Below, one piece after another: positions 24,482 through 31,913 of a DNA stretch of 47,816 bases. Each line of letters starts with the position of its first letter. Position 1 is the first letter of the stretch. The DNA comes from Leyella lascolaii. Lineage in GTDB: Bacteria > Bacteroidota > Bacteroidia > Bacteroidales > Bacteroidaceae. A program made the translations under genes and the position numbers. The notes under the pieces were generated by a model. The model was not told the DNA's origin. It was given only the letters and a program-made list of their open reading frames with translations, and made no database searches. The stretch lies in contig NZ_LT556038.1 of NCBI RefSeq assembly GCF_900079775.1, positions 324,679-372,494 of the forward strand. The letters run 5' to 3'.

Positions 24482-25116
24482 CGTCAGACTTTCCCCCGCC
24501 ACGCACCCTGCGCGCAATGGCACGCCGCCATGCATCCTGCATATTTATACGGAAACCGCCTTTGTAATATGCATATCCATACACCGTAACCTCAAAATAC
24601 CGATGTTTTCCGACGCTAATGCTCATCCGCGCGCAAATACGCCACTCTCGCACACTTCACGCAAGCCGCTGTAGTCCAGCGCATTAGCCTATAACATGAT
24701 TCAAGACACATTTTCCAGCCCTGCCAAAGAGGCTCTTCCGCACCGCCGAAGAGGCTCTTCCGTCTCGCAAGACATGCTTTTCCGCGCCATGGAAAAGCCT
24801 CTTCTGCGCATCATCATACCTTAAATTTCCTCTCCAAAAACGATTTTTTGAGCCGTAAAGGGGTAAATATACGTATCAATCTGATGCCATTTCGTATGTA
24901 AAAACGGTTTTTCATGATTACGCGCCACTTCCGTGACGGTCCGCGTTTTCTGTTTTGACAATTTCTGATGTCAAAATTCTTTACTTTCAGAAACGCATAA
25001 TTATTCATTTCCTGAAGTGTCCGCCATGACTCCACACACGCCCATCGGAGGCGCATAAGTCCGCATCAGCCGGTGTCCGGCATACCCCATCCGGCAACAC
25101 AGGCAGCCTCCGCGCG
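24482..25116. other. 635-bp intergenic gap, repeats but no gene
   Basis: The gap holds the GC-rich repeat cluster described separately at 24715. Before the cluster (24482-24714) no hairpin or coding signal is clear. After it (24813-25116) an 80-codon minus-strand frame (24814-25056) exists, rich in Arg/Lys, without a recognised domain; I do not call it a gene. Confidence 0.5.
24715..24812. repeat. Cluster of short GAAGAGGCTCTTCCG-type repeats, cluster 2
   Basis: Two nearly identical units (AAAGAGGCTCTTCCG at 24726-24740 and GAAGAGGCTCTTCCG at 24748-24762) are 22 nt apart, followed by ATGCTTTTCCGCGCC (24774-24788) and the inverted GAAAAGCCTCTTC (24792-24804). The core GAAGAGGCTCTTC is close to palindromic. 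Confidence 0.75.
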
Positions 25117-25563
25117 TCACAGTTTTGTGAAACTCAGTCTCAATTCTTCAGTAGACAGCACCATCTTCGAGCCTGTCAGCCGCTCCACGCCGAACGTCTC
25201 GTCGAGCGCGTTCACCCCGAACGGGCGCAGCATTCCGGCGTCGTCCACAGCCGGGTCGCCGTTCATCCTGTCGTTCACGTGCGGGTCGTACAGTCTGAGA
25301 GTCTTGCCCTTGTGCTCGAAGCGGAACAGGAAGTCACCCCTGTCTCCGTGCCTGTCGCATGCGTTGAGCAGGTCTTTCTGCACCGCCCAGAACACATACT
25401 CGTCCTTCAGGTCGAGCCTGCCGCCTGTCCGGATGGTGTCCACCCGCTCGAGATGCCAGAATCCGTCGAGGTCGCCATTGTCCGATGTCTCTATCTCGCA
25501 CGACGCTGACAGGACGGCTGTAAGCCATGCCGCGATGATTGTATATATGTCTTTCCTCTTCAT
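25117..25563 (-). CDS. Lipocalin-like lipoprotein
   Basis: A 148-aa lipoprotein. The signal ends in the lipobox LSASC (Cys near residue 22). DLDGFWHLERVDTI gives the G-W motif at the start of the first strand of a lipocalin-like barrel. Alternating strands follow (DEYVFWAVQKDLLNA, FLFRFEHKGKTLRLYD, ELRLSFTKL). It is transcribed after the Wzi-like gene, 57 nt downstream of that stop. The barrel fold is inferred from the GxW motif and strand pattern. The ligand is unknown. Confidence 0.7.
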   Translation of the reverse strand: MKRKDIYTIIAAWLTAVLSASCEIETSDNGDLDGFWHLERVDTIRTGGRLDLKDEYVFWAVQKDLLNACDRHGDRGDFLFRFEHKGKTLRLYDPHVNDRMNGDPAVDDAGMLRPFGVNALDETFGVERLTGSKMVLSTEELRLSFTKL

Positions 25564-25620
25564 ATCAGTTGTATGTATTCCTTTATTCCATGTTTTTTCC
25601 GCTGCCGCATCATCCGTGTG

Positions 25621-27177
25621 TCAGAACCATCCGCTCTTCGACACCGTGAGCTGGAACCCCGCGTTGTTGCCCAGAATGCGTCCGAAGTCCATCGCATAGG
25701 CGCCCCTCACCTTCCAGTCGTGCGCGAAACTGTATGTAGCCTCAGCCATGAAGCTCACGTTGTGACGCTTTCCGGTGTAAGGCATGGCATATGTTCCCAG
25801 TCCCTCCTGCCACGTGCCGAGCAGCCGGTAGGTGAGGTTCTCCGCCGGACGTCCGTCTATTCCCATATGGAAAGCCATGAAGCGGGAGTTCTTCACCGAT
25901 ATTGTCCCGTCATCGTTGTATATCGGCGAGCGGTAGAGAGGATTGCCTATCACCTGCCCCCAGTGCTGCCATCCGGTATAAATGTAATGGTTGTAATAAT
26001 TGTCTATGCCTCCTATGTGGTCGGCGAACGACGGAGTGTGGTCGTGATACACCGGTCCGCTCTGATACTTTGTGTATATATACTCGAACACTATGTCGCG
26101 TATCCACGTGCCATATTTGAGGTTCACCTCCACGCCGAGCATCATGTCCTTCAGGTCGTAGAGCAGAAACTTGCTCTTTTTCTTCTTCTTCCACTCGTCG
26201 CCGCTGCCGTAGCCGTCGTAGTCGATGAGGAACATGGCGGAGTGGTCTTCAAAATATTTGTCGGCGTATATGCCCAGACGCCAGCGGTCACCGTCGTAGT
26301 TCACGCGCATGAGCCATGACCCCACCTGGTTGCCGGATATGTTCTTGTAGAGCGTCTCGCCCGCATCCGCGCCGCTGGGGACAAGAGCCTGCCACATGCC
26401 TTTCAGTCCGCCCTCGCCCTTCAACGCCAGCATCGTGCCGTCAGACTGCGGGCGGTAGGCTGTTCCGCCGAACATAGCCGCCATCTCCAGACCCAGTTCG
26501 AGCGACCAGGGAAGAAACCGGTCCTCATTGCCTATCTTTATATAGCCTGCCTTACTGTGGTAGAGCACGTCGTCGGCATACTTCGACTTGCGTCCCGTCA
26601 CCTCATGCTGCCAGTTGTCGTCGGTCATCTTGCCGTAGGCGATGTGTCCCTTCAGCCTCAGCCATCCGTGCGAGAAAGGCAGCACCCAGTAGTCTGCCAG
26701 AGCCAGACGCACCTGCGGCACGGGGCGCGCATTGATGCCCAGCGTCTGCGATCCGCTGCTCAGCGCGTTGTTCTTCAGCTCCATCGGCTGCTGCTTGCTG
26801 CCCACGGTGAGCACTCCGTAGAGCCATCTCAGCTCGCCGTATGCCTGCTGCACCACCACGCTGCTCGTATAGTTCACCGGCACCGCCACGTCTGCGCCGT
26901 AGCCTATTCCCCACCGTCTCGTGGAGTCGACGCTAAGGTCGCGCGCCACCATGGCTCTCACATATCCGTTGTACTTATCGAGCGAGCTCAGACCATACTT
27001 GTTGGCGTTGAGCCACAACGGTGTCCTGCCCTTCGAGAACGAGCCCTGCATCTCCACTCCATACCTCAGCCCTCGTGCCGGACTGAGTTTCCCGGCATCA
27101 CCGGCTTCCTCCCACGCCTGCGCCCTCACAGCCATACTGACAGCAAGAAGCAGGCACGCGGCATATAAACCCTTCAT
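25621..27177 (-). CDS. Wzi-like outer-membrane capsule-assembly protein
   Basis: A 518-aa outer-membrane barrel protein. The signal peptide (about 1-20) ends VRAQAW. The N-terminal segment GLRYGVEMQGSFSKGRTPLW then LNANKYGLSSLD is typical of the Bacteroidetes Wzi family, followed by alternating aromatic strands (VVVQQAYGELRWLYGVLTVG, SKQQPMELKNNALSSGSQTL). The product ends in short barrel strands with GFQLTVSKSGWF and a terminal Phe. Wzi anchors capsule to the cell surface, and its place just beyond the EPS locus supports such a role. I start at the ATG at 27177; a GTG two codons earlier (27183) is also open. A TAAATTTG box is at 27203-27210. Confidence 0.88.
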   Translation of the reverse strand: MKGLYAACLLLAVSMAVRAQAWEEAGDAGKLSPARGLRYGVEMQGSFSKGRTPLWLNANKYGLSSLDKYNGYVRAMVARDLSVDSTRRWGIGYGADVAVPVNYTSSVVVQQAYGELRWLYGVLTVGSKQQPMELKNNALSSGSQTLGINARPVPQVRLALADYWVLPFSHGWLRLKGHIAYGKMTDDNWQHEVTGRKSKYADDVLYHSKAGYIKIGNEDRFLPWSLELGLEMAAMFGGTAYRPQSDGTMLALKGEGGLKGMWQALVPSGADAGETLYKNISGNQVGSWLMRVNYDGDRWRLGIYADKYFEDHSAMFLIDYDGYGSGDEWKKKKKSKFLLYDLKDMMLGVEVNLKYGTWIRDIVFEYIYTKYQSGPVYHDHTPSFADHIGGIDNYYNHYIYTGWQHWGQVIGNPLYRSPIYNDDGTISVKNSRFMAFHMGIDGRPAENLTYRLLGTWQEGLGTYAMPYTGKRHNVSFMAEATYSFAHDWKVRGAYAMDFGRILGNNAGFQLTVSKSGWF

Positions 27178-27202
27178 ATTCACATCTGTGTCTTTTACCC
27201 TG

Positions 27203-27210
27203 CAAATTTA
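27203..27210 (-). promoter_or_regulatory. Putative -7 box TAAATTTG for the Wzi-like gene
   Basis: On the minus strand TAAATTTG matches TAnnTTTG and lies 26 nt before the ATG. A -33 element is not clear. Confidence 0.5.
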
Positions 27211-27375
27211 CATTATTTATCCAATAAACTGTCATTTTCCGCACAATCATTACTTATTCCCCGCTTTTTCATCCGGCATGAAAGCCAATGACTACCTGCG
27301 GCATATATTCCGCATTTTAGGGAAATCCCCCGATTTTATAGGAAAATTCCCTCTTTCCGTTACGCAAAACAGTCC

Positions 27376-27383
27376 TATCTTTG
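27376..27383 (+). promoter_or_regulatory. Putative -7 box TATCTTTG for the gene at 27430
   Basis: TATCTTTG lies 47 nt before the ATG. TTTC at 27354-27357 could be a weak -33 element (18-nt spacing). Confidence 0.6.
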
Positions 27384-27429
27384 CATCAGAGATAAGAACA
27401 ACGGATGTGTAACATTAAAATATACGATT

Positions 27430-28488
27430 ATGAAAAAGTTTGTATCAGCCCTTATATTACTGTTCACGGTGACAGTATCGGCAAATGCCATGAGCTATGA
27501 GCAGGCACGCGAACAGGCTCTTTTCCTTACAGATAAGATGGCGTATGAACTTAATCTGAGTGAAGCACAGTATGAGGCGGCATACGAGATAAACCTCGAC
27601 TACCTGATGAGCATACGCACACAGGACGACCTCTTCGGCATATACTGGAGACAACGCAATCTGGATCTGAGCTATGTTCTGTTCGACTGGCAGTACAGCA
27701 CATTCTGCGACGCACTCTATTTCTACCGCCCGCTCTACTGGAACGCAGGCTACTGGAGGTTCAGAATATACGCCCGCTACCCCCACAGAGACTACTTCTA
27801 CTTCGGTTGTCCGCACTTTGTCACCGTCTATTGCGGCGGTCACAGCTGGAGACACAACGGCGGACGGTCGTGGTATAGGGCAAACAACTTCAGACCGGAA
27901 CCCGACAGACGCCACTTCGGAATGCGCGACGGATTCAGGCGCGGAGACTACGGTGAGGGACACAGAGGCGTGTTCGGCAACAGAAACGGCAGCCGCACAC
28001 CCATCGTGACAAGCAGACCGGGCAACGGCGGAGGCAGCTTCGGCAGACGGCAGGCAACCGTGACAGACAAGAAAGGTATAACAACAGTGAAGGCTTCAAG
28101 CTTCGGAGGCATGCGCGGAGGAAGCGTATCGAAGACCCCGCAAAAGCCCCGCGACACCTTCGCACCGAAAAACGGCGGCTCGTCAGACAACAGAACAGTA
28201 AGGAGCAATCCGGTGTTCTCGGGCAGCGGACGCTTCGGAGGCTCTGCCACAAACAACCGCGACCTCATAAACAACATGCGCGACAGGTCGTCAGGAAGCG
28301 TGAACCGCAGCACAGGCTCGTTCGGAAGCAAACGCTCTACAAGCACTCCGAGCATATCGCGAGGCAGCAGCCGTTCCTCATTCTCGGGCAACAGAGGCTC
28401 ATTCGGGACAAACCGGAGTTCCTCCGGAGCAAGCCGCAGCTCGTCATCATCAAGCCGTGGCGGAAGCAAGTTCGGCGGACGCCGCTAA
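27430..28488 (+). CDS. Secreted Gly/Ser/Arg-rich protein, unknown function
   Basis: A 352-aa exported protein. The signal peptide spans about residues 1-20 (ending SANAMS). A helical N-terminal domain (20-70: EQARQALFLTDKMAYELNLS-like, EAQYEAAYEINLDYLMS) is followed by an aromatic region (70-130) rich in Tyr, Phe and Trp. From about residue 135 to the end it is low in complexity, rich in Gly, Ser, Arg and Asn, with repeated patterns such as SFGGMRGG, FGGSATNNRD, SSRSSFSGNRGSFG and a final GGSKFGGRR. No catalytic motif is recognised. The strongly basic tail might bind anionic polymers such as EPS or DNA, but this is speculation. It stands alone with its own promoter. Confidence 0.8.
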   Translation: MKKFVSALILLFTVTVSANAMSYEQAREQALFLTDKMAYELNLSEAQYEAAYEINLDYLMSIRTQDDLFGIYWRQRNLDLSYVLFDWQYSTFCDALYFYRPLYWNAGYWRFRIYARYPHRDYFYFGCPHFVTVYCGGHSWRHNGGRSWYRANNFRPEPDRRHFGMRDGFRRGDYGEGHRGVFGNRNGSRTPIVTSRPGNGGGSFGRRQATVTDKKGITTVKASSFGGMRGGSVSKTPQKPRDTFAPKNGGSSDNRTVRSNPVFSGSGRFGGSATNNRDLINNMRDRSSGSVNRSTGSFGSKRSTSTPSISRGSSRSSFSGNRGSFGTNRSSSGASRSSSSSSRGGSKFGGRR

Positions 28489-28599
28489 GAGAGGCACTCT
28501 CTGAGAACATGAAAAAGTGTAAGTCAACATAATTTAAAATCAAAACCAAACGGTATCTGTCTCTTCCATTAAGTAAAGGTACATATTAAATGATTAAAG

Positions 28600-28661
28600 G
28601 ATGACAAACCGCAGAGGCGCGACACTATAAGTCAAGGATGCGCACCTCTGCGTTTGTCATC
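28600..28661 (-). terminator. Terminator of the histidine phosphatase gene, 5' arm coding
   Basis: On the minus strand the arm at 28639-28661, which encodes residues near the C-terminus, pairs with 28600-28619 over about 20 bp with one extra base. CCTTTAAT follows. The stop codon (28625-28627) is in the loop. Confidence 0.65.
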
Positions 28662-29131
28662 TTTTCTATTTCGTTCATCGGCACGTCACGGTAAACGCTC
28701 TGCACCGCCTTGTTTATTATTCCGTGACCCACGGCAAGCACTGTCTTGCCGGCATACGTCCCACGTATGAAGTCGAGAAAGCGTGCGGCGCGCTCCCTCA
28801 ATGCCTCAAGCGTCTCCACATCATCGGGCCACGCCACGCCCTTAAGGTCGGGAATATACATCCCGGTGAACCCTCCCCAGTCGCGCTCCCGCAGCAACGG
28901 AGTCGTCACAACCTTCATACCGTGCGGAGCGGCGATGATGGCGCATGTGTCGTAAGAGCGTTTCAGGTCGCTCGACACAAACGCGTCAATCCTCTCACCA
29001 GCCATTCTGTCTCTCACACTTTCAGCCTGTCTTATGCCTTCAGGCGTCAGACAGCCCTGCGTCTGTCCCTGTAATATGCAGTTGACATTGTCCACCGTCT
29101 CACCGTGGCGCACCAGATAAAGTCTTGTCAT
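28625..29131 (-). CDS. Histidine phosphatase family protein (phosphoglycerate-mutase-like)
   Basis: A 168-aa cytoplasmic enzyme of the histidine phosphatase superfamily. The N-terminal RHG motif is YLVRHGETVDN, whose His is the phosphate acceptor. QGCLTPEGIRQAESVRD, FVSSDLKRSYDTCAII and the acid/His region AVGHGIINKAVQ follow, with the second catalytic His. The C-terminal part is shorter than in cofactor-dependent phosphoglycerate mutase, so it is more likely a GpmB/CobC-type phosphatase with an unknown substrate. The start is the ATG at 29131, as the RHG strand begins there; upstream codons in frame run into the repeat array. The tandem array at 29163-29631 is directly upstream. Confidence 0.88.
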   Translation of the reverse strand: MTRLYLVRHGETVDNVNCILQGQTQGCLTPEGIRQAESVRDRMAGERIDAFVSSDLKRSYDTCAIIAAPHGMKVVTTPLLRERDWGGFTGMYIPDLKGVAWPDDVETLEALRERAARFLDFIRGTYAGKTVLAVGHGIINKAVQSVYRDVPMNEIEKMTNAEVRILDL

Positions 29132-29162
29132 AGTTCTTTTCTTTAAATAGTTCTGTCTGTAT

Positions 29163-29631
29163 AGATAATGCAAACGAGTGGAAAGAAAGCTTGCTTTCTA
29201 TTTCCCGAGTGCAGATTATCTTATACAAAGATATTGCAAACGAGTGCAATGAGAGCTTGCTCTTGCATTGCCGAGTGCAGCTTATCTTATACAAAGATAA
29301 TGCAAACGAGCGTAATGAGAGCTTGCTCTTGTATTGCCGAGTGCAGATTATCTTATACAAAGATAATGCAAACGAGCGCAATGAGAGCTTGCTCTTGCAT
29401 TGCCGAGTGCAGCTTATCTTATACAAAGATATTGCAAACGAGCGCAATGAGAGCTTGCTCTTGTATTGCCGAGTGCAGATTATCTTATACAAAGATAATG
29501 CAAACGAGCGCAATGAGAGCTTGCTCTTGCATTGCCGAGTGCAGATTATCTTATACAAAGATAATGCAAACGAGCGCAATGAGAGCTTGCTCTTGCATTG
29601 CCGAGTGCAGATTATCTTATACAAAGGTAAG
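29163..29631. repeat. 66-bp tandem array of alternating hairpins (two-hairpin repeat, A-type)
   Basis: A first partial unit (29163-29214) is followed by six full 66-bp units: 29215-29280, 29281-29346, 29347-29412, 29413-29478, 29479-29544 and 29545-29610, then a half unit to about 29631. Hairpin 1 in each is TTATCTT-ATACA-AAGATAA. Hairpin 2 pairs GCAAT with ATTGC around an AGAGC-TT-GCTCT stem; the first unit uses GGAAA / TTTCC instead. Each hairpin 1 encodes TATCTTTG on the minus strand (in one unit TATCTTTG is followed by a changed flank, and the last reads TACCTTTG), pointing at the phosphatase gene. Because 66 is a multiple of three, several frames stay open and give repetitive ORFs; these are not proteins. 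Confidence 0.93.
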
Positions 29632-29672
29632 TAAAGAGCACTGTTCCGCAAAATAAAAAACACATTTCTGAC

Positions 29673-29703
29673 TTTGTGATGTGCCATACTTTCATTATCT
29701 TTG
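29673..29703 (+). promoter_or_regulatory. Promoter 1 upstream of the DUF308-type gene
   Basis: TTTG (29673-29676), a 19-nt spacer and TATCTTTG (29696-29703). The -7 box lies in a hairpin TTATCTT-TGCAT-AAGATAA (29695-29713), the plus-strand counterpart of hairpin 1. Confidence 0.55.
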
Positions 29704-29795
29704 CATAAGATAAGCGTCGGCTCAGCAGTATCAAGACCGGTAAAACTTAGTTTCCCCGTCTTGCTGTTGCACTCGCCTCGCATTATCTTTGCAAA
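29693..29795. repeat. Two-hairpin repeat, C-type, reversed
   Basis: The reverse complement matches the C-type unit at 9988-10090: the block GAGTGCAACAGCAAGACGGG (on the minus strand), the stem GGGGAAAC / GTTTTACC and the tail CTTGATACTGC. It is in inverted orientation relative to the 29163 array and faces the plus-strand gene at 29897. Confidence 0.8.
29761..29791 (+). promoter_or_regulatory. Promoter 2 upstream of the DUF308-type gene, carried by the repeat
   Basis: TTG (29761-29763), a 20-nt spacer and TATCTTTG (29784-29791). Both boxes belong to the C-type repeat. Confidence 0.6.
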
Positions 29796-29896
29796 CATAT
29801 AAACGGATATTGAGACACAGTCGGAAACCGTACTTACCGGATTTCCGTACGTTATAAAAACCGCATCACACAAAGAAACTATAAAAACTTGAATCC

Positions 29897-30550
29897 ATGC
29901 AGATAATACAAAGCTCGCTGGCACGCGCCCTCAGCGCAATAATAATGGGCGTACTGCTGATAAAATACAGGGAAGAGACCGTAACGTGGCTTACCATTGT
30001 CATCGGCATACTGTTTTTCCTGTCGGGAGTAATCTCGTGCGTGGCATACTTCGTGGCACGCCGCCGCGATAACGACGTGCAGCTGTTCGACGCCGACGGC
30101 AGGCAACTGAGCGGCTTCAAGCCCTCGTTTCCGCTTACAGGTCTGGGAAGCATAGTGCTCGGTCTGATACTCGCGCTCATGCCGGGAGCATTCATCTCGT
30201 GGCTGATGTTCATCCTCGCCGCCATCCTCATTCTCGGAGCCATTGGTCAGTTTGTGAGCCTCGCCGCCATCTCGCGCACGTTCCGCGTGGGCTTTTACTT
30301 CTGGATAATGCCGTCGGTGATACTTCTTGTCGGACTCATCGCGCTCATGAAGCCGTCTGCCATCGCCTCCGCACCGCTGTTTGTCATAGGATGGTGCATG
30401 CTGCTCTACGGTGTGTCGGAGAGCGTCAACTCCATCAAGATATACCTGATACGCAAGAAGATGAAGGCTGCCGACATGAAGGCGGCTGCCGAAGCAGAAA
30501 AAAACGGTGAGAAAGACGAGAGCCTTCCCACCGCTATAGAAAACGACTGA
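29897..30550 (+). CDS. DUF308/HdeD-like membrane protein
   Basis: A 217-aa inner-membrane protein with six hydrophobic segments in three pairs, for example ALSAIIMGVLLIK, WLTIVIGILFFLSGVISCVA, GLGSIVLGLILALMP, WLMFILAAILILGAIGQFVS, FWIMPSVILLVGLIALM and PLFVIGWCMLLYGVSESV. This paired pattern with short loops fits the DUF308 (HdeD-like) family. After the second segment there is a hydrophilic loop with DVQLFDADGRQ. The C-terminal tail is charged (IRKKMKAADMKAAAEAEKNG). Function is unknown. It is convergent with uridine kinase, and their stop codons lie in the two arms of a shared hairpin. Confidence 0.82.
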   Translation: MQIIQSSLARALSAIIMGVLLIKYREETVTWLTIVIGILFFLSGVISCVAYFVARRRDNDVQLFDADGRQLSGFKPSFPLTGLGSIVLGLILALMPGAFISWLMFILAAILILGAIGQFVSLAAISRTFRVGFYFWIMPSVILLVGLIALMKPSAIASAPLFVIGWCMLLYGVSESVNSIKIYLIRKKMKAADMKAAAEAEKNGEKDESLPTAIEND

Positions 30551-30590
30551 CACCGCGCGCACGGCTCACCTGAGCTCCGCGCCGTCAGTC
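30545..30590. terminator. Shared terminator-like palindrome of convergent genes
   Basis: GACTGAC (30545-30551) pairs with GTCAGTC (30584-30590), with a further GC-rich inner stem (CGCGC / GCGC). The TGA of the plus-strand gene is in the left arm and the TGA of uridine kinase is in the right arm. Confidence 0.6.
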
Positions 30591-31211
30591 CTCATGGGGC
30601 ACTATGCCCTCAATGTACTTGCAGATGATGCCTATGCCCTTCAGATTGTCGCCTCCCTGAGGTATTATTACGTCCGCGTATCGCTTGGTAGGTTCTATGA
30701 ACTGCTCGTGCATAGGCTTGAGAACCTTCAGATATCTTTCAACAACCATCGACACGGTACGCCCGCGGTCTATTATGTCGCGCTGTATGTTGCGTATCAG
30801 ACGTTCGTCGCTGTCGCAGTCGACGAATATCTTCAGATCCATCATATCCCTCAGTTTCTTGTTCAGAAGAGTCATTATGCCCTCGACTATAATCACCGGC
30901 TTTGGCTCCACATGCACCGTCTCGGGCAGACGGTTGCACTTCAGATAGGAGTAAGTGGGCTGTTCGACGGCACGTCCCTCGCGCAGTTCGTTGACATGCC
31001 TTACAAGGAGTTTCCAGTCGAAAGCGTCGGGATGGTCGAAGTTGATGGCGTGTCTCTCCTCCTCGGTCATGTGTGACGTGTCGTTGTAATAAGAGTCGAG
31101 CGGCACGACGGCGACATGATGCGGAGGCAGCGACTCCACAATCTTCCTCACTACTGTGGTCTTGCCGGAACCGGTTCCTCCGGCTATTCCTATAATCGTT
31201 ACTTTATTCAT
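30585..31211 (-). CDS. udk: Uridine kinase
   Basis: A 208-aa cytoplasmic enzyme that phosphorylates uridine and cytidine in pyrimidine salvage. The P-loop is IGIAGGTGSGKTTVVRKI. Substrate-site motifs include VVPLDSYYND, NFDHPDAFDW, PTYSYLKCNR, VIIVEGIMTL, IFVDCDSDERLIRNIQRDI and the lid RGRTVSMVVERYLKVLKPMH followed by FIEPTKRYADVIIPQGG. Length is normal. It is the last gene of a minus-strand series with the glycosylase-family and nuclease genes upstream, the gap being 75 nt. A link to nucleic-acid salvage is plausible. Confidence 0.95.
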   Translation of the reverse strand: MNKVTIIGIAGGTGSGKTTVVRKIVESLPPHHVAVVPLDSYYNDTSHMTEEERHAINFDHPDAFDWKLLVRHVNELREGRAVEQPTYSYLKCNRLPETVHVEPKPVIIVEGIMTLLNKKLRDMMDLKIFVDCDSDERLIRNIQRDIIDRGRTVSMVVERYLKVLKPMHEQFIEPTKRYADVIIPQGGDNLKGIGIICKYIEGIVPHED

Positions 31212-31286
31212 AAGATTTGATTTATGCTTCGTGGTCGTTCGTTGGCCTGTCCTACGCCAGCCGGAAGAGCCGGCATGCGGAGACGG

Positions 31287-31913
31287 TCAGAGTGATGTCT
31301 CGCGGCTGAACATGGGTCTGTAGAACTCAGCCTTACGCTCCACCTTCATCGGATAGGCGCGCGAGCTGCTGGGCATGCGGTAGAGCCGCAGCGTGCGCCC
31401 CTCGAAACGGAAGTCGGCGCATGCGCCCACGGCAGGCTGACGCTCTATGCCGAAGCATTCGGAAAGTACGTCGCACGCCTTCTGTCCGGTAACGGCTACA
31501 GCCCGGCATTCGGGCAGTGAGCGCAGCATTGACTTCAGGTCTGTCGCCTCCACCACCTCAAGGTCCTTGTCGGAGGCAGTGTTTTTGAGGCGGCGCACGG
31601 CACATGCGGTGTCGTAAAGTCCTATGCGACGCTCGCGCAGGAGCCGCTCTATGAGTTGCAGACGGAACGTCTTGTGCTCCTCATCGACAAAGAACATCTT
31701 GTCGTCGTGGAAGCACAAGCCGAAGATGCGCCACATGTCGTTGGTGAAGTTGGGGTAATAGAACCGCATCGCCCAACGCTTCTCCGCAGGCGGAAAGCTG
31801 CCGAGCATGAGCAGGCGGCACCCTTCCGGCAGAAACGGCTCGAACGGATGCCGCTCCACAGGGGGCTGTCCGTCAGACGGCAAGCTGTGTGTCGGCTGCG
31901 CGCGGGTGCTCAT
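31287..31913 (-). CDS. Uracil-DNA glycosylase family protein
   Basis: A 208-aa protein. The motif GCRLLMLGSFPPAEKRWAMR has the GSFPP active-site loop of the UDG superfamily, followed by FYYPNFTNDMWRIFG. CRAVAVTGQKACD is the central strand, and the C-terminal YRMPSSSRAY supplies the second active-site loop (PSSS). This arrangement resembles the MUG/UDG-like group in which the substrate base is uncertain. There is no signal peptide, so it acts in the cytoplasm. The start overlaps the stop of the upstream nuclease gene by 4 nt, indicating translational coupling. Confidence 0.85.
   Translation of the reverse strand: MSTRAQPTHSLPSDGQPPVERHPFEPFLPEGCRLLMLGSFPPAEKRWAMRFYYPNFTNDMWRIFGLCFHDDKMFFVDEEHKTFRLQLIERLLRERRIGLYDTACAVRRLKNTASDKDLEVVEATDLKSMLRSLPECRAVAVTGQKACDVLSECFGIERQPAVGACADFRFEGRTLRLYRMPSSSRAYPMKVERKAEFYRPMFSRETSL

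Noticed and set aside
24814..25056. 80-codon minus-strand frame in the gap after the EPS locus
   Set aside because: Arg/Lys-rich, no domain and no promoter box; it could be part of a dispersed repeat but cannot be supported as a gene.
29163..29631. CRISPR array
   Set aside because: The whole 66-bp unit is repeated with no unique spacers, and there are no cas genes in the window.
29168..29656. Open frames of 147-162 codons with 22-residue repeats
   Set aside because: They arise because the 66-bp hairpin unit is a multiple of three, and several frames on both strands are open equally. There is no start context or family resemblance.
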